A stretch of DNA of 64,000 bases from Aggregatilinea lenta (GCF_003569045.1 NZ_BFCB01000001.1:186001-250000), one strand, 5' to 3'. Numbered from the stretch's first letter, positions 44,786 through 55,069 are shown. Notes: generated from the letters alone by a model not told the origin. Numbers and translations are program-made.

Positions 44786-45107
44786 GGGTTCCTCCTGCAT
44801 ATCCGTCCGCTGTAGTGCGAATACGGTACTTGATTTTGGGCTTCTGGACAAGTCATTGAACTTGATTTGAGTATCCGCCAGGGCCGTGACCACGGCGTGA
44901 CCGCACGAAGGTTTTGGCGGCATCGATTCAACTTATGACGGCTTTTATACGAGACTGATACACTTACCGCCCGGAATGTGATACTCGCAGGCGGCAAATC
45001 CTCCGTTTGATACCATCTACCGCTGCGCACATCGGTTATGCTAGAGACTGTGTCGTCTTCCCGTGCGCGGCACCGCGCACCGGGCCTTGAAAGTGAGTCT
45101 GGTGCAC
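44786..45107. other. Divergent control region between the RiPP-like gene and the YxlEFG-like operon
   Basis: No gene seen. It is more AT-rich than its flanks and contains the minus-strand promoter candidate at 44823-44851. The plus-strand operon has no clear -35/-10 pair. Confidence 0.45.
44823..44851 (-). promoter_or_regulatory. Candidate promoter of the RiPP-like gene
   Basis: On the minus strand TTGTCC (44846-44851) and TACCGT (44823-44828) with a 17-base spacer; the -10 box is weak. Confidence 0.35.
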
Positions 45108-45301
45108 ATGGACAGTACAACGATTGTAGCGCTTATCCCGTTGATCGTAATCCAGATCGGCGTGCAGATCTACACCCTGTACGACCTCTATAAACGCGGC
45201 GGCGCCAGGAGCTATACCCCGGTGTGGGTCGTGGTGATCGTGCTCGGCCAACTGCTCGGCCCGATCCTGTACTTCGTGCTGGGGCGGCGCGAAGACGTCG
45301 A

Positions 45302-45305
<4 letters not shown>
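45108..45305 (+). CDS. Small membrane protein, PLD-nuclease N-terminal domain (YxlE-like)
   Basis: 65-residue protein with two membrane helices (IVALIPLIVIQIGVQIYTLY and VWVVVIVLGQLLGPILYFVL) and the GRRE end typical of the PLDc_N domain. The same small protein family is found as YxlE before the ABC genes yxlF and yxlG in Bacillus. Its TGA overlaps the ATPase ATG by four bases, so it is coupled to the transporter. ATG 45108 has a weak ribosome site; GTG 45093 or 45063 are possible longer starts. It probably modulates or assembles with the transporter. Confidence 0.78.
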
Positions 45306-46227
<922 letters not shown>

Positions 46228-46228
<1 letters not shown>

Positions 46229-46989
46229 TGCACGTCTTCCGGGTTCAACTGCGCAAAGAGTTGCTGGAGCTGTGGCGCACGCGCAAGGTGTTGATCGTGT
46301 GGGTGGTGCTGATCGCGTTCGGGCTGATGTCGCCGCTGTTCGCCAAGCTGACACCGGAGCTGCTCAAGTCGATGGGTGAGCAGCAGCAGAACATCCAGAT
46401 CACCATCACCGAGCCGACGACGAACGACGCCACCGACCAATTTGTCAAGAACACGACCCAGTTCGGTCTGCTGTTGGGCGTGCTGATGAGCTTCGGGGCC
46501 ATCGCCGGAGAGCGCGAGCGCGGGCAGGCGACGCTGATCTTCCCGCATCCGCTCCCGCGTGAGACGTTCGCGCTGGCGAAGTTCGCCGCGCTGGCGATCC
46601 TGTTCGGCGTGGGACTGCTGCTCGGCGCGCTGGCCGACCTGCTCTATACGCTGCTGCTGTTCGACGCGCCGCCGGTGGGCGGGTTCGTCGTGCTGGTCAT
46701 CTTCATCTACCTGTGGCTGCTGTGCCTGATCGCGCTCAGCCTGTTGGCGAGCGCGTTGGGGCGCTCGATGACCGGCGCGGGTGGGCTGGCATTCGTGTTC
46801 GTGCTGGTCGTGCTGATCGCGTCCTCGCTGACGCGTTTCGCGCCGGGCAAGCTCACCGACTGGGGCCGCACTCTGGCCATCGGCGCGGACGGTCCGGCGC
46901 AGTGGGGCGCGCTGATCGTGACGCTGGCGCTGACAGTTCTGGCCGTGGCGGGCAGCGCGATCGCCCTGCGGCGGCAGGAGATCGAGTAG
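46228..46989 (+). CDS. ABC-2-type transporter permease, YxlG/NatB-like
   Basis: 253-residue membrane permease with about six helices. The start MHVFRVQLRKELLELWRTRK is the usual cytoplasmic helix before the first membrane segment (VLIVWVVLIAFGLMSPLFAK). GAIAGERERGQATLIFPHPL PREXF-like region between helices is the coupling motif of ABC-2 exporters. The gene starts on the last base of the ATPase stop codon, so both are made together. No clear terminator follows; an R3 palindrome lies 35 bases downstream. Confidence 0.9.
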
Positions 46990-47024
46990 CGCGGCGCACG
47001 TTGTAACACATGTGGCGTAGTCTT

Positions 47025-47052
47025 GTCGGGGCGTATTGCGATACGCCCCTAC
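47025..47052. repeat. R3 intergenic palindrome
   Basis: Arms GTCGGGGCGTAT and ATACGCCCCTAC around TGCG, lying across the convergent ends of the ABC permease and Nudix genes; its last bases overlap the Nudix stop region. Confidence 0.7.
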
Positions 47053-47600
47053 AGCGCGCCCAACTCGTCGAGCGCCAGCGCGATCAGCGCCGAGGAGCTG
47101 GTGTGCTGTACCTGCCCGCCCCGCCACAGCGCGCGCACCTGATCGAGCGGGATCCAGAGCGTCTCGTACTCCTCCAGGTCGTCGGCATCCGGCGCTGTGA
47201 CCTGCCGCGCGTCCTGGGCCAAAAACAGGTGTCCCCAGCCCGCCTCGCGGTTGCTATCGACCACGAACGCGGCCAGCGGCGTCCAGCGCTCGGCCTGCAT
47301 GCCCGTTTCTTCCATCAGCTCGCGCTGCGCCGCCGCCAGCGGATCCTCGCCAGCATTGACGTAGCCGCCGGGCGGATCGACCAGCACGCGCCCGATGCCA
47401 TGCTTATAATGGCGGAAGAACGGCACCGTCCCCTCCACCGTTACGGCGAAGATCAGCACGTAGCGCGGCATTTCGAGCCGCACCCAGTCGTGGATGACGC
47501 GGCCATCGGGCAGTTGAACGTCTTCATCCCACACCTTGACCCAGGGACTGCGATCCAGAGTCAGTCGTTTATCCAACACCTGCCAGGGTGATTCGTCCAC
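47049..47600 (-). CDS. Nudix hydrolase (ADP-ribose pyrophosphatase-like)
   Basis: 183-residue Nudix enzyme cleaving a nucleoside-diphosphate-linked compound. The Nudix box is complete from about residue 78: GGYVNAGEDPLAAAQRELME followed by ETG, fitting GX5EX7REUXEEXGU. The N-terminal beta part (LTLDRSPWVKVWDEDVQLPD) and the later VDSNREAGWGHLFLAQDA resemble ADP-ribose or NDP-sugar pyrophosphatases. GTG 47600 follows AAGGAGCC. The 3' end lies in an R3 palindrome and a MITE-like element begins 18 bases upstream of its start. Confidence 0.88.
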   Translation of the reverse strand: MDESPWQVLDKRLTLDRSPWVKVWDEDVQLPDGRVIHDWVRLEMPRYVLIFAVTVEGTVPFFRHYKHGIGRVLVDPPGGYVNAGEDPLAAAQRELMEETGMQAERWTPLAAFVVDSNREAGWGHLFLAQDARQVTAPDADDLEEYETLWIPLDQVRALWRGGQVQHTSSSALIALALDELGAL

Positions 47601-47617
47601 AGAAGGCTCCTTAAGCC

Positions 47618-47747
47618 CGAAGAGCGCGTATGGAAAGCGGCTTTACTCCCCTTCTCATGACTCACGACAGGCACCTTCCGCTGTCCTGCTCCCCTTCTTT
47701 CTGAAGGAGAAGGGGCCGGGGGATGAGGGTTTCCGTACACACTCAAG
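47618..47747. mobile_element. MITE-like repeat R2, copy B
   Basis: 130-bp copy with ends CGAAGAGCGCGTATGGAAA and, inverted, CTTGAGTGTGTACGGAAA. The interior is nearly identical to copy C, including TCACGACAGGCACCTTCCG. It lies just upstream of the Nudix start. Confidence 0.7.
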
Positions 47748-47975
47748 ATTCCCGCCCCAGTGTAACATGTCCCCGCACAAAGATTTAGGGATGATGAGAA
47801 TTCGGGACCCAACAGCACGGATTCTGGATTTCTAGCATGAAATAGCGCAATTCTATTCACGATTTCCTTTTGAATCATTTAGCTAAATTTAATTTTAGGG
47901 TTGTAAGGTGTTACCATATAGTCTTTCGCCCATTACGAGTTATGTACTGCATCTTCGCTGGTCTGCTCGCACAAA
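47748..47975. other. AT-rich segment between two MITE-like copies
   Basis: About 228 bp, strongly AT-rich in its second half, flanked on both sides by R2 copies in the same orientation. No gene and no convincing promoter is seen. Confidence 0.5.
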
Positions 47976-48103
47976 CTAGGAGCGTGTATGGAAAGGGCTT
48001 TACTCCCCTTTTCATGACTCACGACAGGCACCTTCCGCTGTCCTGCTCCCCTTCTCCCTGAGGGAGAAGGGCCGGGGGATGAGGGTTTCCGGACACGCCT
48101 AAG
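47976..48103. mobile_element. MITE-like repeat R2, copy C
   Basis: 128-bp copy ending 21 bases before the large histidine kinase start. Ends are CTAGGAGCGTGTATGGAAA and, inverted, CTTAGGCGTGTCCGGAAA. Confidence 0.7.
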
Positions 48104-48124
48104 GCAGACTGCAGGTCTTTTATT

Positions 48125-51100
48125 ATGAACAGGGATACCCAAAGCCAACCCCGGCGGCTTCTGCTGCGCTACGCCCTCGTCACCAGCCTGTGGCTTGTCG
48201 CGTCTCTTTACGTGGCGCACTACTTCAGCCAGAAATCGAGCGTGGGGCTGATCCTCGAAAGCCTCGCCGGGACTATCATGATCACCAGCTTGTTCGTGGT
48301 GTTCCATTACCACTGGCTCAGACGCCAGGAAACCACCCAGGACGCTCTGCAAGAAAGCCAGCGCACGTTCGGCACACTGATGAGCAACCTGCCGGGCATG
48401 GTGTACCGCTGCCAGAACGACGCCGACTGGACGATGGAATTCATCAGCGAAGGCAGCCTGCCCCTCACCGGCTACCCGCCAGAGCAGCTCCTCGCGGGCC
48501 AACCGGCCTCGTTCACCGATCTCATTCACCCGGACGACCGCCACATCATTCGCAGCAGCATCAGCCAGTCGCTCCGTGACGGCGGGCCATTCGAGCTGAT
48601 CTACCGGATCAAGACCGCAGGCGGCGCCGAAAAATGGGTGTGGGAGCAGGGCCAGCCCGTCCCGTTTGGGGACCGGATCGTGCTCGAAGGCTTCATCACC
48701 GACATCACGCCCCAGCGGCAGGCAAACGAGGCGCTGCGCCAGAGCGAAGCCCGCTACCGGCTGCTGGCGGAAAACGCCCAGGACATCATTTACCGTCTCA
48801 GTATCGGGCCTGATGGGCGCTTCGAGTACATCAGCCCGGCAGTCCTGGCCGTCACTGGCTATACGCCCGAAGAAGCCTATGCGTTCGACGAGGCCCCCGA
48901 GCCGCTGATCCACCCGGACGATCACCCGCTCATTGACCACTTCCTCCATAACCCGATCACCCAGCCGGTCCGGCTTCGCCTGCAACACAAGGACGGGCAC
49001 GCCATCTGGGTCGAGGTGCGCAATACGCCCATCTTCGACGACCAGGGGCAGTTCGTCGCCGTGGAAGGCATCGCCCGTGACGTAAGCGCCACGCGCGAGA
49101 TCGAAGCGGCGCTGCGCGAAAGCGAAACACACCTGCGCTCGATCTTCGACGGCGCAGCCATCGGCATCATGCGCATCGATCTGGAAGGGCGGCTGCTGCA
49201 GAGCAACACCGCGCTGCAGTCGATGCTGCAATACAGCGCCGAAGAACTGTACCTGCGGCCCCTGACGGACCTGCTGCCGGACAACATTATGGACCAGTGG
49301 CGGCAGTTGTTCGTCCCGCTGGTCAAGGGCGACCAGGAAGCGTCGTCCATCGAAAAACCCTACCGGCGGAAGGATGGGCACACCATCTGGTGCCGATCTA
49401 CACGCTCGCTGGTGCGCGACGCACAGGGACAACCCGCGTTCATCATCGCCATGCTGGAGGATATCACCGAGCAGCGCCTGGCCGAACAGGCGCTGGCGCG
49501 TCGCACCGAAGAAATCTCCCAGCTCTACGAGCTGAGCAAGCAACTGGGCCAGATTCTTCAGCTCGACGAGCTGTACGATCAGGTCTCCCAGACCGTCCAG
49601 CGGCTGATGGACTGCGACAATCTGGTTCTATCCGCCTATACGCCGGACGATAACCTGATCCGCTGTATTTATATGCAGCATGAGGGCGTCGTGCTGGACC
49701 CATCCGATCTGCCGCCGATTCCCCTGGAGCCGGAGGGCACCGGTACGCAAAGCGTGGCAATCCGCACGGGCGAAGCGCTGATACTGAACGACTACCAGGC
49801 ACATCTGCTTACCGCCAGCACGCGCTACTATGCCAACCAACACGGCGTCATTGGCCCCGACGAGGTACCCGACGACGAAGACGTGCCGCGCTCGGCCCTG
49901 ATCGTTCCGTTGAAGCACGAAGGCCAGGTGACCGGCGTGGTACAGGTCATGAGCTACCGGAAGGACGCCTACAGCGAAGCGGACTTCAACGTGCTGAACG
50001 CCCTGGCGCCCCAGGTGGCCATCGCGCTGCAAAACGCGACGCTCTACCAGCAAGCGCAGGCGGAGATCGCGGAGCGCAAACGCGCGCAAGAAGCCGAATA
50101 CGCACAGCGCACCATCGCCGAGGCCCTGCGCGACAGCGCCGCCGCTCTCAACGAAAGCCTGGACCTCGACGAGGTGCTGGACCGCATTCTGTCGAACGTG
50201 GGCGAAGTCGTGCGGCACGACGCGGCCTACATTCTGCTGATCGAAGAAGACAGCGTGCGCATGGTCCGCAGTTGGGGATTTGCCGAGCACGGCGCAGGCA
50301 ATCAAGTCCATACGCTCGAAACGTCGCTGACCGATCTGCCCGATTTCAGCACCATGATCGAGACGCTTGAGCCTGCCGTCATCTCCGATACGCGGCACAA
50401 CGAGCGGTGGATTGCGCTCCCCGCCACCGAGTGGGTGCGATCCTATGCGGGCGCGCCCCTGGTGCGCAACCAGAGCGTGATCGGCTTCCTGGGCGTGCTG
50501 AGTACGGATCCGGGCTTCTTCTCTGAAGCGCACGGCGACTACCTCCGCGCGTTTGCGGGCCAGGCGGCCATTGCGATGGACAACGCCCGGCTCTACGACG
50601 AGATCAACCTGCACGCCAAAGGCCTCGAACAGCGCGTCCAGGTGCGGACCGAGCAGCTTCAAAACGCCAAAGAACGCCTGGAGGCGATCCTCGACAACGC
50701 CACCGAGATTATCATGCTGCTGCGCCCGGACGGCACCATCGAGCAGGCCAACCGGATGCTGAGCGAGACGTTCGGCATTGAAGAGCACGCATGCCTGGGC
50801 AAGTCGCTGGGCTGCATAGTGTCACCCGCCCAGGCCGAAAAGCTGGCGGACGCGCTGCACGCCGTCACCACCCAGATGGCACCACAGCGTCTGGAGATGG
50901 TCATAGAGAACCAGCACGTGACGTTTGAAGCCGAATTTACCCTGTCGCCGATCGTGAAGTCCGGCGGGCGCATCACGGGCGTCGTCTGTAACGTGCACGA
51001 CATCACGTCGCACAAAGAAATCGAGCGCCAACTGCGCCAGACCATCGACAGCGCGAACCAGCTCAACGACATGAAGTCCCGCTTTGTGTCCACCGTCTCG

Positions 51101-51787
51101 CACGAATTCCGCACGCCGCTGGCTGTCATTCAAACCGCGCTCGATCTGCTGGGGCGCTATGAAGACCGGTTGAGCGCCGAGCAAAAAGTCAAGGAATACT
51201 CGCGCATTCGGACCGCCATCCGCAATATGGTGGCGCTGTTGGACAACGTGCTGGTCTTCAGCCGGGGCGAAGACGGGCGCGTGCCGGTCAAGCCAGAGCT
51301 GATCGACCTGGAGGCGTTCTGCCGGGATCTGATCGAAGAGCTAAAGCATTCCAGCGGCGAGACGCACCACTTCGTGCTGGATGCGAGCGGCGACTGCACC
51401 ACGGTTGCGGTCGATCCGCGCCTGGTGCGGCACATTGTGCTGAACCTGCTCAGCAACGCCGTCAAATATTCCTCCCCCGGCAGCACCATCAGCATCGACC
51501 TGCGCTGCGGGCGCAAAGATGCGTTGATCAGCCTCACAGACCAGGGTATCGGCATCCCGCCGGACGATCAAAAGCACCTGTTCGAGCCGTTCCATCGCGC
51601 CGGAAATGCCATCGAGATCAAGGGCACCGGCCTGGGGTTGGCCATCGTCAAGCAGTCGGTTGACCTGCATGGGGGCATTATTCGCTGCGAAAGCACCGAA
51701 GGCGTCGGGACGACGTTCCACATCCGGCTGCCGTACCTGCTGGACAACCTTCTGAACGAAGCGAATCGCATCGGAAAAGCGTACTAA
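48125..51787 (+). CDS. Multi-PAS/GAF membrane sensor histidine kinase
   Basis: 1220-residue kinase. Two membrane helices lie at about residues 18-60. Then come PAS domains near 83-200, 210-325 and 337-455, GAF domains near 469-640 and 667-830, a fourth PAS near 852-960, a HisKA domain with the phospho-acceptor His993 in STVSHEFRTPLAVIQ, and an ATPase domain with NLLSNAVKYSSPGS near 1107 and GTGLGLAIVKQSVDLHGG near 1167. No receiver domain is fused and no response regulator is adjacent. The TAA stop lies inside the left end of MITE-like copy D, so the C-terminus may have been reset by that insertion. The ribosome site is weak. Confidence 0.93.
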   Translation: MNRDTQSQPRRLLLRYALVTSLWLVASLYVAHYFSQKSSVGLILESLAGTIMITSLFVVFHYHWLRRQETTQDALQESQRTFGTLMSNLPGMVYRCQNDADWTMEFISEGSLPLTGYPPEQLLAGQPASFTDLIHPDDRHIIRSSISQSLRDGGPFELIYRIKTAGGAEKWVWEQGQPVPFGDRIVLEGFITDITPQRQANEALRQSEARYRLLAENAQDIIYRLSIGPDGRFEYISPAVLAVTGYTPEEAYAFDEAPEPLIHPDDHPLIDHFLHNPITQPVRLRLQHKDGHAIWVEVRNTPIFDDQGQFVAVEGIARDVSATREIEAALRESETHLRSIFDGAAIGIMRIDLEGRLLQSNTALQSMLQYSAEELYLRPLTDLLPDNIMDQWRQLFVPLVKGDQEASSIEKPYRRKDGHTIWCRSTRSLVRDAQGQPAFIIAMLEDITEQRLAEQALARRTEEISQLYELSKQLGQILQLDELYDQVSQTVQRLMDCDNLVLSAYTPDDNLIRCIYMQHEGVVLDPSDLPPIPLEPEGTGTQSVAIRTGEALILNDYQAHLLTASTRYYANQHGVIGPDEVPDDEDVPRSALIVPLKHEGQVTGVVQVMSYRKDAYSEADFNVLNALAPQVAIALQNATLYQQAQAEIAERKRAQEAEYAQRTIAEALRDSAAALNESLDLDEVLDRILSNVGEVVRHDAAYILLIEEDSVRMVRSWGFAEHGAGNQVHTLETSLTDLPDFSTMIETLEPAVISDTRHNERWIALPATEWVRSYAGAPLVRNQSVIGFLGVLSTDPGFFSEAHGDYLRAFAGQAAIAMDNARLYDEINLHAKGLEQRVQVRTEQLQNAKERLEAILDNATEIIMLLRPDGTIEQANRMLSETFGIEEHACLGKSLGCIVSPAQAEKLADALHAVTTQMAPQRLEMVIENQHVTFEAEFTLSPIVKSGGRITGVVCNVHDITSHKEIERQLRQTIDSANQLNDMKSRFVSTVSHEFRTPLAVIQTALDLLGRYEDRLSAEQKVKEYSRIRTAIRNMVALLDNVLVFSRGEDGRVPVKPELIDLEAFCRDLIEELKHSSGETHHFVLDASGDCTTVAVDPRLVRHIVLNLLSNAVKYSSPGSTISIDLRCGRKDALISLTDQGIGIPPDDQKHLFEPFHRAGNAIEIKGTGLGLAIVKQSVDLHGGIIRCESTEGVGTTFHIRLPYLLDNLLNEANRIGKAY

Positions 51788-51871
51788 GAGCGTGGTTGGA
51801 AAGCGGTTTTACTCTCCTTCTCCCTGACGGAGAAGGGGCCGGGGGATGAGCGTCTCCGTACACGTTCTAAG
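51784..51871. mobile_element. MITE-like repeat R2, copy D (internally deleted)
   Basis: 88-bp copy with both terminal repeats (CTAAGAGCGTGGTTGGAAA and, inverted, CTTAGAACGTGTACGGAGA) and the GC-rich hairpin, but lacking about 40 bp of the interior seen in copies A-C. Its left end contains the TAA stop of the histidine kinase. Confidence 0.68.
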
Positions 51872-51980
51872 CCCGGCACCCTGCGCTGCACCGTCCTCTG
51901 ATTCCCTCATTTCGTACGTCCATTGAAGGCGCTCCGTTGGTGCGTTACAATCGCACATCTGTTTGGGAGGAGCGAACCCC

Positions 51981-52964
51981 GTGGACCTGACATACGAGCT
52001 TGAAACCGCAAAGACCATCGCCCGCATGGCCGCCTCCATCTGCCAGAGCATTCAGGCGGAGCTGATCGTCGCGGAGAAGTCGGGCCACGAGCCGGTGACC
52101 ATCGCGGATTACGCCTCGCAGGCGCTGATCCTGCACGCGCTGGCGAGCAACTTTGAAGATGATGCGGTGCTCGCCGAAGAGCACGCCGAGGAGTTCGAGC
52201 TTCTGCTCAGCGAACCGCAGCGCCAACTGGTACAGCGTTACGTGGAAGATGCGCTCGGCGGCTACGTGTTCGCGGAGGACATCAGCGCCTATCTCGATTT
52301 TGGCCGCAGACGCACCGCAGAACGGCTGTGGGTGGTCGATCCCATCGACGGCACGAAGGGCTTTGTGGCGGAGCGGCACTACTGCGTCGCCATCAGCCTG
52401 CTCATCGCGGGGGAGCCGGTGCTCGGCGTGCTGGCCAGTCCGGGCTTCTATAGCGACCAAGCCGATCCGCCGGCGGATCCGGGGGCGCTGACCTACGCCC
52501 TGCGCGGCGGCGGCGCATACCAGGAAGCGTTGTATGGCGGCGAGCGCGAACCGATCCGCGTGTCCGCCACACACGATCCGCAGCGCGCAGTCGTGCTTGC
52601 CAGCTACGAGGGCAAGCACACCGACATCGACCGCATCCGGCGCACCGAGGCGGCGCTGGGTCGCGGGCCGGATGCGCCGATCAAGCGGCTCGACAGCCAG
52701 GACAAGCACGCCATGATCGCCAACGGCATGGGCGACATTTACCTGCGCATGGTGCCCGATCCGCTGTACCAGGAAAAGCTGTGGGATCACGCGGCGGGCT
52801 ACGCTATCGTGACCGAAGCGGGCGGCCAGGTGACCGATCTGCTGGGGCAGCCGCTCGATTTCAGCGCCGGGCCGATCTTCGCGCGCAACCGGGGCGTCCT
52901 GGTGACCAACGGCACGCTGCACACGCGCACGCTGGACGCCATCCGGCAGGCGATGGACGAGTGA
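51981..52964 (+). CDS. Inositol-monophosphatase-family phosphatase, likely 3'(2'),5'-bisphosphate nucleotidase
   Basis: Li-sensitive type phosphatase of 327 residues. Metal-binding motifs are EDISAYLDF region upstream, LWVVDPIDGTKGFVAERHYC with DPIDGT, and EKLWDHAAGYAIVTEAGGQV with the WDxAA element. GHEPVTIADYASQALI is the N-terminal substrate region. Size and the TKGF form favour the HAL2/CysQ branch, which removes the 3'-phosphate from PAP made in sulfate use, over inositol monophosphatase. I chose GTG 51981 behind GGAGG. It stands after MITE copy D and before palindromes. Confidence 0.85.
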   Translation: MDLTYELETAKTIARMAASICQSIQAELIVAEKSGHEPVTIADYASQALILHALASNFEDDAVLAEEHAEEFELLLSEPQRQLVQRYVEDALGGYVFAEDISAYLDFGRRRTAERLWVVDPIDGTKGFVAERHYCVAISLLIAGEPVLGVLASPGFYSDQADPPADPGALTYALRGGGAYQEALYGGEREPIRVSATHDPQRAVVLASYEGKHTDIDRIRRTEAALGRGPDAPIKRLDSQDKHAMIANGMGDIYLRMVPDPLYQEKLWDHAAGYAIVTEAGGQVTDLLGQPLDFSAGPIFARNRGVLVTNGTLHTRTLDAIRQAMDE

Positions 52965-52986
52965 ATTCGCTGGACATGAGCATTTC

Positions 52987-53083
52987 GTAGGGGCGTATTG
53001 CGATACGCCCCTACGCATGATATCCCTATTTTCGCTTTCTCCCCTCTCCAACTTGATTGGAGAGGGGCCGGGGGTGAGGTGTG
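52987..53083. repeat. R3 and R1 palindromes side by side
   Basis: R3 at 52987-53014 (GTAGGGGCGTAT / ATACGCCCCTAC) and R1 at about 53037-53083 in the CCCCTCTCC orientation, occupying nearly all of the gap before sbcD. Confidence 0.78.
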
Positions 53084-53112
53084 AGCGCACCCCACCATGA
53101 CAGGGTAAGCGC

Positions 53113-54351
53113 ATGACCGAACCAATCCGAATGCTGCACTTCGCCGATGTGCACGTGGGCATGGAAAACTACGGGCGCACCGATCCCGGCACGGGCCTCA
53201 GCTCGCGCGTGGTCGATTTTCTGCGCCGCATGGACGAAATGGTGGACTATGCGGTGAAGCACGACGCGGATCTGGTGATCTTCGCCGGGGACGCGTTCAA
53301 GTCGCGCAATCCCACGCCGACCTTTCAGCGCGAGTTCGCGTGGCGCATCCAGGACCTGGCGAAGCAGTGCCCGGTCGTGATGCTGGTCGGCAACCACGAC
53401 CTGCCGACCATCGACAAGCGCGCGTCGAGCATCGAGATTTACGACACGCTGAGCGTGCCCAACACGATCCTGGGGCGCGACTACCGCACACTCACCGTCG
53501 AGACGAAGCGCGGCCCGGTGCTGGTCGGCACAGCGCCTTATCCGCTGCGCGGCACGCTGCTGCGTGACGCGGAAATCCCGCATAACAGCACCATCGGCGA
53601 GATCGACGGCCTGATGGAACAGCAACTTGACCTCAAGCTCCAGGCGCTGGCCAGCGTCGCGGCGGACGCCGACATGCCGCGCGTGCTGACCGGCCACTTC
53701 ACGGTGACCGGCGCGGTGTGGGGCAGCGAGCGCAGCGTCATGCTGGGCCGCGACGTGCAGGTGCTGCTAAGCACGGTGGCCGATCCCGCCTGGGATTACG
53801 TCGCGCTGGGGCACATCCACAAGCAGCAAAACCTGACGCTGGGCCGCACCGACGCCCCGCCCGTGATCTACAGCGGCAGTCTGGAGCGCATCGACTTCGG
53901 CGAGGAGCGCGATCCGAAGGGCTTCATGTGGGTCGAGCTGGCGCGCGGCGCGACGACATACGAGTTCGTCGAGGTCACGTGCCGCCCGTTCATCACCCTG
54001 CGCGTAGACGTAAAAGGCAAGGGCGATCCGACCGGGGCCGTTCTGAACGAAATTGACCGCCACGATCTGCGCGACGCGATCGTGCGCGTGATCGTCAAGG
54101 CCGATCCTGAGGCGGAGCTGCTGTTGCAGGATCGCCCGATCCAGCAGGCGCTGTACGACGCAGGCGTGAATCACGTCGCCTCGATCCAGCGCGACGTCGA
54201 GCGGCCCGCGCGCATGCGGCTCGGCGCTGCGCCGGAAGGCATGACGCCGGAGCAGCTTTTGGAGCGCTACCTGCTCACGAAGGATCTGCCGCAGGACCGG
54301 ATCGACGTGCTGCTCGACCACGCGCGGGAGATCTTCGACGGCGGTGATTGA
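53113..54351 (+). CDS. sbcD: DNA double-strand-break exonuclease subunit SbcD (Mre11-like)
   Basis: Nuclease subunit that, with SbcC, cuts hairpins and processes broken DNA ends; 412 residues. All phosphoesterase motifs are visible: FADVHVG at residues 10-16, VIFAGDAFKSRNPTP near 56, VMLVGNHDLPT near 91, LTGHFTV near 195 and LGHIHKQQ near 234. The C-terminal 130 residues match the capping and SbcC-contact part. The SbcC gene is 2.2 kb downstream, separated by three unrelated genes, whereas the two are usually adjacent. Confidence 0.94.
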   Translation: MTEPIRMLHFADVHVGMENYGRTDPGTGLSSRVVDFLRRMDEMVDYAVKHDADLVIFAGDAFKSRNPTPTFQREFAWRIQDLAKQCPVVMLVGNHDLPTIDKRASSIEIYDTLSVPNTILGRDYRTLTVETKRGPVLVGTAPYPLRGTLLRDAEIPHNSTIGEIDGLMEQQLDLKLQALASVAADADMPRVLTGHFTVTGAVWGSERSVMLGRDVQVLLSTVADPAWDYVALGHIHKQQNLTLGRTDAPPVIYSGSLERIDFGEERDPKGFMWVELARGATTYEFVEVTCRPFITLRVDVKGKGDPTGAVLNEIDRHDLRDAIVRVIVKADPEAELLLQDRPIQQALYDAGVNHVASIQRDVERPARMRLGAAPEGMTPEQLLERYLLTKDLPQDRIDVLLDHAREIFDGGD

Positions 54352-54440
54352 CCGCACCCGGCTCCGTAAATATGACATCGGATGTCAGGAATAGGGCGTT
54401 ATACTAAAACTTCCGGTTGACTAACCACGGAGGATGATCT

Positions 54441-54941
54441 ATGCCTGCACCGAAGATCCCGGATCCGACCGCCACTCGCCCCTTTATCCTCGACGATTAC
54501 GGCATCCCCAAGACGATGGACGGCGTGCTGCCCTGGTCCTACGCGACGGAGCGGCTTGCACCCGCCCGCAACTACTGGGTCTCGACCACGCTGCCGGACG
54601 GGCGTCCGCACGCGCGGCCCGTGTGGGGCGTGCTGGTCGATGGCGTGCAGTACTTCGGCGGCGGTCCGCAGACGCGCTGGGCGCGCAATCTCGCGGCGCG
54701 GCCCGACGTGGTGCTGCACCTGGAAAGCGGCGACGAAGTGGTGATCGTCGAGGGCACGGTGACCAAGCTGACCGAGGAAAACGCCGATCCCGACCTGCTC
54801 ACGCGCATCGACGACGCGTACGAGGCGAAGTACAACATGCGGCATGGCACGCCGGTCTGGCAGCTCGCGCCGCGCGTGGCGTTTGGCTGGACGAAGTTCC
54901 CCGACGACACGACGAAGTGGGTGTTCGAAAGCAGCGAATAG
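54441..54941 (+). CDS. Pyridoxamine 5'-phosphate oxidase-like flavin/F420-binding protein
   Basis: 166-residue protein of the split-barrel flavin-binding fold. YWVSTTLPDGRPHARPVWGV at about residues 46-65 is the recognisable core, followed by RWARNLAARPDVVLHLESGD and a final FGWTKFPDDTTKWVFES. Such small members bind FMN or F420 and often have unknown redox roles. GGAGG precedes ATG 54441. It lies between sbcD and sbcC but has no functional link to DNA repair that can be read from sequence. Confidence 0.87.
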   Translation: MPAPKIPDPTATRPFILDDYGIPKTMDGVLPWSYATERLAPARNYWVSTTLPDGRPHARPVWGVLVDGVQYFGGGPQTRWARNLAARPDVVLHLESGDEVVIVEGTVTKLTEENADPDLLTRIDDAYEAKYNMRHGTPVWQLAPRVAFGWTKFPDDTTKWVFESSE

Positions 54942-54999
54942 CCGCTAGCGGTTAGCGGTTAGCAAAGGCACAAGCACAAATCCGGCGTTGAATGCCTTC

Positions 55000-55025
55000 G
55001 TAGGGCGGGGCTTGCTCCGCCCTAC
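55000..55025. repeat. R3 intergenic palindrome (GGGCGGGGC core)
   Basis: Reads GTAGGGCGGGGC with inverted GCTCCGCCCTAC, same core as the units at 3376 and 38776. Confidence 0.7.
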
Positions 55026-55035
55026 GCTTCAAAAA

Positions 55036-55069
55036 CGGCCCCTTCTGCGCATCCATGCAAACGGGGCCG
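55036..55069 (-). terminator. Terminator of the YrdB-like gene
   Basis: Minus-strand stem CGGCCCC / GGGGCCG followed by TTTTTG, just after the stop of the YrdB-like gene. Confidence 0.7.

Noticed and set aside
47933-49543. 536-codon open frame on the minus strand opposite the large histidine kinase.
   Set aside because: Shadow of the kinase gene; the opposite strand has clear PAS motifs and the antisense product has none.
51784-51871. Copy D considered as a simple transcription terminator of the histidine kinase.
   Set aside because: It has terminal inverted repeats shared with three other loci and no T-tract, so a mobile-element origin explains it better, though it may still reduce read-through.
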